The position numbers were made by a program, and so were the translations under genes. Below the pieces are notes generated by a model. The model was not told the DNA's origin and searched no databases. It worked only from the letters and a program-made list of their open reading frames with translations. From Lachnospiraceae bacterium (GTDB taxonomy: Bacteria; Bacillota; Clostridia; Lachnospirales; Lachnospiraceae): a stretch of DNA of 64,000 nucleotides. This document shows, in pieces, positions 59,116 through 64,000 of this stretch (within the stretch, counting starts at the first letter, position 1; each line of letters starts with the position of its first letter). The DNA lies in contig JAFYYS010000027.1 in assembly GCA_017546025.1 (NCBI GenBank), positions 43,716 to 107,715 of the forward strand. The letters are read 5' to 3'.

Positions 59116-62073
59116 ATGAAAGACTTGGGAACGCTTCAAAACGAAGCATACGAAAGAGTATACGGCAGAAGGCTTCCGGCCTACCAAAGCGACGGGCTGG
59201 TGCTTCGCCATAAGAAGAGCGGCGCACGCATTGTTTTATTGGCAAATGACGACCCCAACAAGGTTTTTGCCATCGCATTCCGCACGACCCCGAAGGACAA
59301 TACCGGGGTGCCGCACATCATAGAGCATTCGGTTCTGTCCGGCTCGGAAAAGTATCCGGTCAAGGATCCGTTCATGGAGCTTGCGAAGGGATCGCTGAAG
59401 ACATTTCTCAACGCATTCACGGGCGCGGATATCACGATGTATCCGGTGGCCAGCTGTAATGAGAAGGATTTCCGCAACCTGGTTGACGTGTACATGGATT
59501 CCGTTCTGCATCCGCAGATTTATCATCGTGAAGAAGTCTTCCGTCAGGAGGGCTGGCGCTACGAGATGGAGAGCGCGGACAGCGAGCTCGCAATCAACGG
59601 CGTTGTTTACAGTGAAATGAAGGGTGCCTATTCCGACCCGGAAACCGGTCTTGAGATGGAGCTTTACCGCACGCTGTTTCCGGATGTGACCTACGGTGTC
59701 GAGTCCGGCGGTGACCCGAGGTACATTCCGGACCTCACCTATGAGGATTTTCTTGCGTTCCACCACACCTACTATTCGCCTGCAAACAGCTATATCTACC
59801 TGTACGGCGATCTGGATATGCAATCTATGCTCACGTATCTGGACGAGGAGTATCTTTCGAAGTACGACATCATCCCCGTGGATTCGGAGATCGGGCTTCA
59901 GAAGCCGACCGGCTACAAACGCGTTGACATGAAGTACTCCGTCGCGGAGGAAGAGGATACGGAGGACAAGGCATATCTGATTTACGGCGCGAAGCTTTTC
60001 GACGGCCCCGATGTGAAGAAATCCGTTGCCTGGGACATTCTGAGCAGCATTCTGTTCAGCATCCCCGGTGCGCCCGTTAAGAAGGCGCTTGTTGACGCCG
60101 GCATCGGCAACGATGTGTCCGGTTCGTTCCACGGCGAGCAGCGTCAGCCGGTTCTTTCGGTGACGGCCCGTGAAACCGACCCCGGAAAAGCTGACGAATT
60201 TCTCCGGATCATCCGCGAAACGGTTGCGGACATCGCCGGGAAGGGACTCAACAAAAAGAGCATCCAGGCAGCCCTGAACCGCGCGGAATTCTCCTTCTTA
60301 GAGGCAGATTTCGGCGGTTATCCGAAGGGTCTGTTCCTGGCGTTCAATTCCTCTACAACCTATCTCTACGATGAGAAGGCAGCATTTGACGGCCTGGACC
60401 GCGGACACTGCTATGAAGAGCTGCGCCGCGATCTCGAGAACGGATACTTTGAAGACCTGCTGCGCGATTTCCTGAATTCGGACAGCTCTGCACTCGTTGT
60501 CATGACACCCGAACCCGGTCTTGCCGCAAAGCAGGAACAGGAGCTTGCAAAGAAGCTTGCCGAGCGCCGCGCAAAGATGAGCAAAGAAGAAATTGATGAG
60601 CTTGTAGCGAAGACGAAGGCTTTGAAGGAATACCAGAGCCGCGTGGAGACCGAGGAGGAGCTTTCCTGCATCCCGAGACTGACCCGCGAGGAGATTGGGA
60701 AGGAGCAGCAGCCCGCTCCGTATACGGTTGAGAAGACCGCGGACGGCATTCCGATTGTACATGTTGACAAGTTCACCGGCGGCATCACCTATCTGCAGAT
60801 GCGCTTTGATACGACCGACATTCCGGAAGAGGAGCTGCCGTATCTCGGCCTCCTGTCAGACATCTACCTCGGCATGGATACGGAGCATTATTCCTATAAG
60901 GATTTGCAGGATGAGATGAATTTCCACGCCGGCGGCATTAACGGATATCTGGAATCCACCCCGATTAAGGGCGACATCGGCGCGATGAAGGCTTTCTTTA
61001 CGATTGCCGTGAAGGTTTTGGACGGAAAACTCGAGAAGGGCATTGACCTTGCCTGGGAAGGCATCGGAAGAGTGAAGCTTGAAGATGCTGACCGTCTTCG
61101 TGAAATCATGGCCGAGCTGGCAGTCAGACTTCCCGCCGCAATGGAGGGACGCGGCCATACAACCGCGAGAGAGCTTGCATACTCTTATTTCAGTCCCGCA
61201 AGCCGCTACACCTACCTGTCCTGCGGCGAGAGCTACTATGAGAAGCTCCGCGGCTGGCTTGCCGATTTCGACAATGTGAAGGATGATTTGTTTGAGCATC
61301 TTCGCCGTATGCGTGCGCATGTGTTTAATGCGGCCAATCTGACACTCGGTGTTACGGCGGATGCGAGCGGCTATGAGAAGGCCTGCGTGGCATTTGCCAC
61401 AATCCCGGGACTTCTTAAGGAACTTCCGAAGGAGGCTCCGATTGCCGAAATGAAGGCGCTTCCGTGGAAGGGCGGCTACGAGCTTACGAAGAAGAACGAG
61501 GTGCTGACTTACGCCGGTGCCGTGCAGTATAACTGCATCGCCGGAAACCTCCGTACGGCCGGATATGAGTATAACGGTGCATATGCCGTGCTGAACCGGA
61601 TTCTTACGGATGATTACCTGTGGAATAAGATCCGCGTGCTCGGGGGTGCGTACGGCGCCATGCAGGGCTTCGGCTATATTTCCGGAGACACCTACTTTGT
61701 GACGTACCGTGACCCGAACTGCCGCGAGTCGTTTAAGACGATGGAAAATGTGACGGAGTATGTGGAGAGCCTCTCCCTCAGCGAGAGCGAGGTTACGAAA
61801 TATGTGATTGGTACCATTGCGGCAATGGACATTCCGTATACGCCCGCTTCGATTCTCGGCACCGCCATGAGCCGTTTCTTCACGGGAGTCACGGCGGAAG
61901 AGTGGCAGAAGGTGCGTGACGACATTCTTCGCGTCACGAATGACGATCTGAAGGCGCTTGCACCGATGCTTGATGCCGTAATCAAACAGGGTTACCGGAC
62001 CGCGCTTGCAACGGAGACGGCTGCGAAGGAATGCAGCGATCTGTTCATGGCAAGCCGCGGACTTCGCGGATAG
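59116..62073 (+). CDS. Insulinase-family (M16C, presequence protease-like) metallopeptidase
   Basis: A 985-residue cytoplasmic peptidase of the PreP/falcilysin type. The inverted zinc motif HIIEH (His67, Glu70, His71) lies in GVPHIIEHSVLSGSEKYPVKDPF, followed by the third ligand region around NGVVYSEMKGAYSDPE. Four alpha/beta roll domains are suggested by the full length, joined by a long helical hairpin near residues 470-520 (KQEQELAKKLAERRAKMSKEEIDELVAKT). It degrades oligopeptides enclosed in its chamber. GGAGG is 12 bases before the ATG. Followed by era after eight bases. Confidence 0.92.
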   Translation: MKDLGTLQNEAYERVYGRRLPAYQSDGLVLRHKKSGARIVLLANDDPNKVFAIAFRTTPKDNTGVPHIIEHSVLSGSEKYPVKDPFMELAKGSLKTFLNAFTGADITMYPVASCNEKDFRNLVDVYMDSVLHPQIYHREEVFRQEGWRYEMESADSELAINGVVYSEMKGAYSDPETGLEMELYRTLFPDVTYGVESGGDPRYIPDLTYEDFLAFHHTYYSPANSYIYLYGDLDMQSMLTYLDEEYLSKYDIIPVDSEIGLQKPTGYKRVDMKYSVAEEEDTEDKAYLIYGAKLFDGPDVKKSVAWDILSSILFSIPGAPVKKALVDAGIGNDVSGSFHGEQRQPVLSVTARETDPGKADEFLRIIRETVADIAGKGLNKKSIQAALNRAEFSFLEADFGGYPKGLFLAFNSSTTYLYDEKAAFDGLDRGHCYEELRRDLENGYFEDLLRDFLNSDSSALVVMTPEPGLAAKQEQELAKKLAERRAKMSKEEIDELVAKTKALKEYQSRVETEEELSCIPRLTREEIGKEQQPAPYTVEKTADGIPIVHVDKFTGGITYLQMRFDTTDIPEEELPYLGLLSDIYLGMDTEHYSYKDLQDEMNFHAGGINGYLESTPIKGDIGAMKAFFTIAVKVLDGKLEKGIDLAWEGIGRVKLEDADRLREIMAELAVRLPAAMEGRGHTTARELAYSYFSPASRYTYLSCGESYYEKLRGWLADFDNVKDDLFEHLRRMRAHVFNAANLTLGVTADASGYEKACVAFATIPGLLKELPKEAPIAEMKALPWKGGYELTKKNEVLTYAGAVQYNCIAGNLRTAGYEYNGAYAVLNRILTDDYLWNKIRVLGGAYGAMQGFGYISGDTYFVTYRDPNCRESFKTMENVTEYVESLSLSESEVTKYVIGTIAAMDIPYTPASILGTAMSRFFTGVTAEEWQKVRDDILRVTNDDLKALAPMLDAVIKQGYRTALATETAAKECSDLFMASRGLRG

Positions 62074-62081
62074 GAGTAAGT

Positions 62082-63005
62082 ATGAGTGAGAAGAAAAAGG
62101 AGCCGTTCCGCTCCGGATTCATTGCCCTTGTAGGGAGACCGAACGTCGGCAAATCAACGTTGATGAACCGGCTGATCGGACAGAAGATTGCGATTACATC
62201 AAATAAGCCGCAGACGACGAGAAACCGCATCCAGACCGTTTACACGGATGAGCGCGGGCAGATCATCTTTCTCGATACGCCGGGCATTCATAAGTCGAAG
62301 AATAAGCTCGGCGAGTTCATGGTGGAGGCAGCGGAGAGCACCTTTACCGATGCCGACCTGATTCTGTGGCTTGTGGAGCCGACTGATTACATCGGCGCCG
62401 GCGAGCAGTACATCATCGAGAAGCTGAAGGCGTGCGGCACACCGGTCATTCTTGTCATCAACAAGGTCGACACGGTGAAGAAGGAGCTGCTGTTCGGCTT
62501 CATTGAGAATTACGGAAAGCAGATGGATTTTGCCGAAATCGTACCGGTTTCCGCGCTGAAGGGAGAGAATACGGAGCATCTTAAGGATGTGCTGTTCTCG
62601 TATCTGCCGGAGGGACCGATGTACTACGACGAGGACACGGTCACGGACCAGCCTGAGCGTCAGATTGCGGCGGAGATGATTCGTGAAAAAGCGCTTCGGA
62701 ACCTGTCCGACGAGGTGCCGCACGGTATCGCGGTTACGGTTGAGAAGATGCACGAAAGACCGGACGGCAGACTGATTGACATTGAGGCTACCATCATCTG
62801 CGAGCGTGATTCCCACAAGGGAATCATCATCGGCAAGCAGGGCTGCATGCTTAAAAAGATTGGGCAGGATGCCCGTAGAGAGATTGAAATGATGGTTGGC
62901 TGCCAGGTCAATCTGAAGCTTTGGGTAAAGGTGAAGAAGGACTGGCGCGACAGCGACGTGATGCTGAAAAACTATGGTTTCGTGAATCACGCGGATGATG
63001 AGTAA
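62082..63005 (+). CDS. era: Ribosome-assembly GTPase Era
   Basis: A 307-residue GTPase needed for 16S rRNA maturation and 30S assembly. G1 GRPNVGKSTLMN, switch region SNKPQTTRNRI, G3 DTPGIHKSKNKLG, G4 NKVD, then a C-terminal KH domain (IICERDSHKGIIIGKQGCMLKKIG). The ATG at 62082 follows AGGAG; an upstream in-frame start lies in the peptidase gene. It is followed by recO, a common Firmicutes pairing. Confidence 0.96.
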   Translation: MSEKKKEPFRSGFIALVGRPNVGKSTLMNRLIGQKIAITSNKPQTTRNRIQTVYTDERGQIIFLDTPGIHKSKNKLGEFMVEAAESTFTDADLILWLVEPTDYIGAGEQYIIEKLKACGTPVILVINKVDTVKKELLFGFIENYGKQMDFAEIVPVSALKGENTEHLKDVLFSYLPEGPMYYDEDTVTDQPERQIAAEMIREKALRNLSDEVPHGIAVTVEKMHERPDGRLIDIEATIICERDSHKGIIIGKQGCMLKKIGQDARREIEMMVGCQVNLKLWVKVKKDWRDSDVMLKNYGFVNHADDE

Positions 63006-63065
63006 GAAGGGTTGCCGCCTTGTGGCAGCAGGCCGGTAAGATGATAAGAAGGAGGAACCTGACGG

Positions 63066-63854
63066 GTGGACCAGATAATTCTGACAGGCATGGTTTTGGA
63101 AGCTTCGCCGTCAGGGGACTATGACCGGAGACTGGTGATACTGTCGAAGGAACGCGGGAAGATTACCGCATTTGCCCGCGGCGCGAGACGGCAGGGAAGC
63201 ACGCTTCTCGCCTGTACGCAGCCGTTCACGCTGGCCCGCTTCCGCATGGTGGAAGGGCGGTCGGCGTACAATGTGACCGGGTTTGAGGGCGTGAAGTTCT
63301 TTCCGGAGCTGACGCAGGATGTGGAACTCACGTGCTACGGCTGTTATATGTGCGAGTTCGCCGAGTACATGACCGAGGAGAACAACGACGAATCGAAGGT
63401 GCTGACGCTTTTGTACCAGGCGCTTCGGGCGCTCAGTAACCCGAAGATCGGACCAAAGCTGGCGCGTTTGGTATTTGCCATGAAGATGCTTTACTTAAAC
63501 GGCGAAGGACCGCAGACTGAGCAGTGCGTTCGGTGCCGCGACAGGAAGGGACCTTTCGTGTTCAGTGTGAAGTCGGGCGGCTGTGTCTGTAAGAAATGTG
63601 CCGGCGAGGATTTCGATGCCGGGGTACGGCGCGAGAAGGAGTTAAGACTCGGCATTGCCGATAACGATTTTTTTAATCTGAACGAGTCGACCTGGTACGC
63701 CATCCGCTACATCGGAGCGGCCTCGCCCGAGAAGCTTTTCAGCTTTACGGTAAGCGAGGAAGTGCTCAGTGAGCTGACGGCGGTGACAGACGCCTTTGTC
63801 AGGGAGTATGTGAAGCATACATTTAAGAGTCTGGCATTTTTGGAGACGCTGTAA
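63066..63854 (+). CDS. recO: DNA repair protein RecO
   Basis: A 262-residue recombination mediator that loads RecA onto SSB-coated DNA. N-terminal OB fold (ILTGMVLEASPSGDYDRRLVILSKERGKITAFARGARR). Zinc-binding Cys cluster CVRCRD ... CVCKKC near residues 154-180. The start is a GTG with AAGGAGG ten bases upstream. It follows era after a 60-base gap with a small GCCGCCTTGTGGC hairpin. Confidence 0.94.
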   Translation: MDQIILTGMVLEASPSGDYDRRLVILSKERGKITAFARGARRQGSTLLACTQPFTLARFRMVEGRSAYNVTGFEGVKFFPELTQDVELTCYGCYMCEFAEYMTEENNDESKVLTLLYQALRALSNPKIGPKLARLVFAMKMLYLNGEGPQTEQCVRCRDRKGPFVFSVKSGGCVCKKCAGEDFDAGVRREKELRLGIADNDFFNLNESTWYAIRYIGAASPEKLFSFTVSEEVLSELTAVTDAFVREYVKHTFKSLAFLETL

Positions 63855-63866
63855 AAGAGGGGTCTC

Positions 63867-64000
63867 CAAAGTTTAGTGGGGTTTCCCAAAGTTAATTGGG
63901 GTCAGTCCGTGGGGGCTGACCCTTTTACAATGCCTCTTATTTGGGGTCTGTTAGTGGGGGCTGAGCGCACTTGTCCATTCTCATCAAAAAATTGAACCTG
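63867..64000 (+). other. Repeat-like non-coding segment at the right edge
   Basis: Related segments follow one another: CCAAAGTTTAGTGGGGT, CCAAAGTTAATTGGGGT, and TTATTTGGGGTCTGTTAGTGGGGGCTGA. GGGTCAG (63899-63905) pairs with CTGACCC (63916-63922), followed by four T, which can act as the recO terminator. No gene is seen up to the edge. It may be an intergenic repeat or the edge of an insertion element. Confidence 0.4.

Noticed and set aside
1..64000. tRNA, rRNA, tmRNA genes and known riboswitch classes
   Set aside because: I looked for cloverleaf-like GC-rich segments ending in CCA and for T-box, SAM, TPP and similar signatures in all larger gaps and found none that I could support.

Overview
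The window reads as chromosome from an obligately anaerobic, Gram-positive member of the Clostridia. Lachnospiraceae is my best guess, by inference only. The support is class III anaerobic ribonucleotide reductase, a reverse rubrerythrin, the cluster apt-relA-MBL hydrolase-hemZ-HD-hisS-aspS, strong AGGAGG ribosome binding sites, sigma-A-type promoters, and secreted proteins with Thr-Pro linkers. There is no rRNA or tRNA gene, CRISPR array, recognisable transposase or prophage.

Layout. (1) 1-13442: a carbohydrate-uptake locus. It has the 3' end of a solute-binding protein, a permease pair, a central trio (anchored beta-propeller/TPR protein, YIP1-like membrane protein, DUF5696-type exoprotein), a second permease pair, a second solute-binding lipoprotein and a GH3 glycosidase. 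No transport ATPase is present, so a shared one elsewhere is implied. (2) 13439-17746: signal peptidase I, class II aldolase, and a thioester/SpaA-repeat surface adhesin whose 3' end overlaps an XRE regulator. (3) 17839-24544: reverse rubrerythrin, TPR lipoprotein, HflX, NrdD fused to a thioredoxin-like domain, thymidylate synthase. (4) 24728-29435, minus strand: an operon plsY - response regulator - histidine kinase - plsC, preceded by ilvE-folA. (5) 29722-31298: ECF-type sigma factor and its likely membrane anti-sigma factor. (6) 31494-41708: the apt-relA-hisS-aspS-galM gene group. (7) 41709-43685: two diverged copies of a compact non-coding transcription unit flanking a small unknown gene, then upp and a small membrane protein. 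(8) 43756-52591: DUF4173 / XRE / DUF2975 operon, PepF, GreA, an AEC transporter, a DUF3737 protein, a MalY-type lyase. (9) 52722-63854: a PH-like protein, acyl carrier protein, DapF, a dockerin-bearing peptidoglycan-hydrolase-like protein next to a membrane-anchored cohesin-like protein, an M16C peptidase, Era and RecO.

Most notable. The adjacent genes at 54660-58970 look like a self-contained cohesin/dockerin pair that could tether a wall hydrolase to the membrane. The duplicated element at 41824-41983 and 42486-42647 has a conserved promoter, two hairpins that keep their pairing despite base changes, and a terminator; it looks like a duplicated small RNA. Other observations are a pair of mutually exclusive hairpins before the GH3 gene, a plsY ribosome binding site trapped in a hairpin whose loop carries plsY's own promoter, a two-component system sandwiched between two consecutive phospholipid acyltransferases, and a short motif (CATTTTCC, wider form CGTCRCATTTNCC) that recurs far more often than chance.

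Start codons were chosen from ribosome binding site placement and family length. All family names come from reading the translated sequence; no database search was run.
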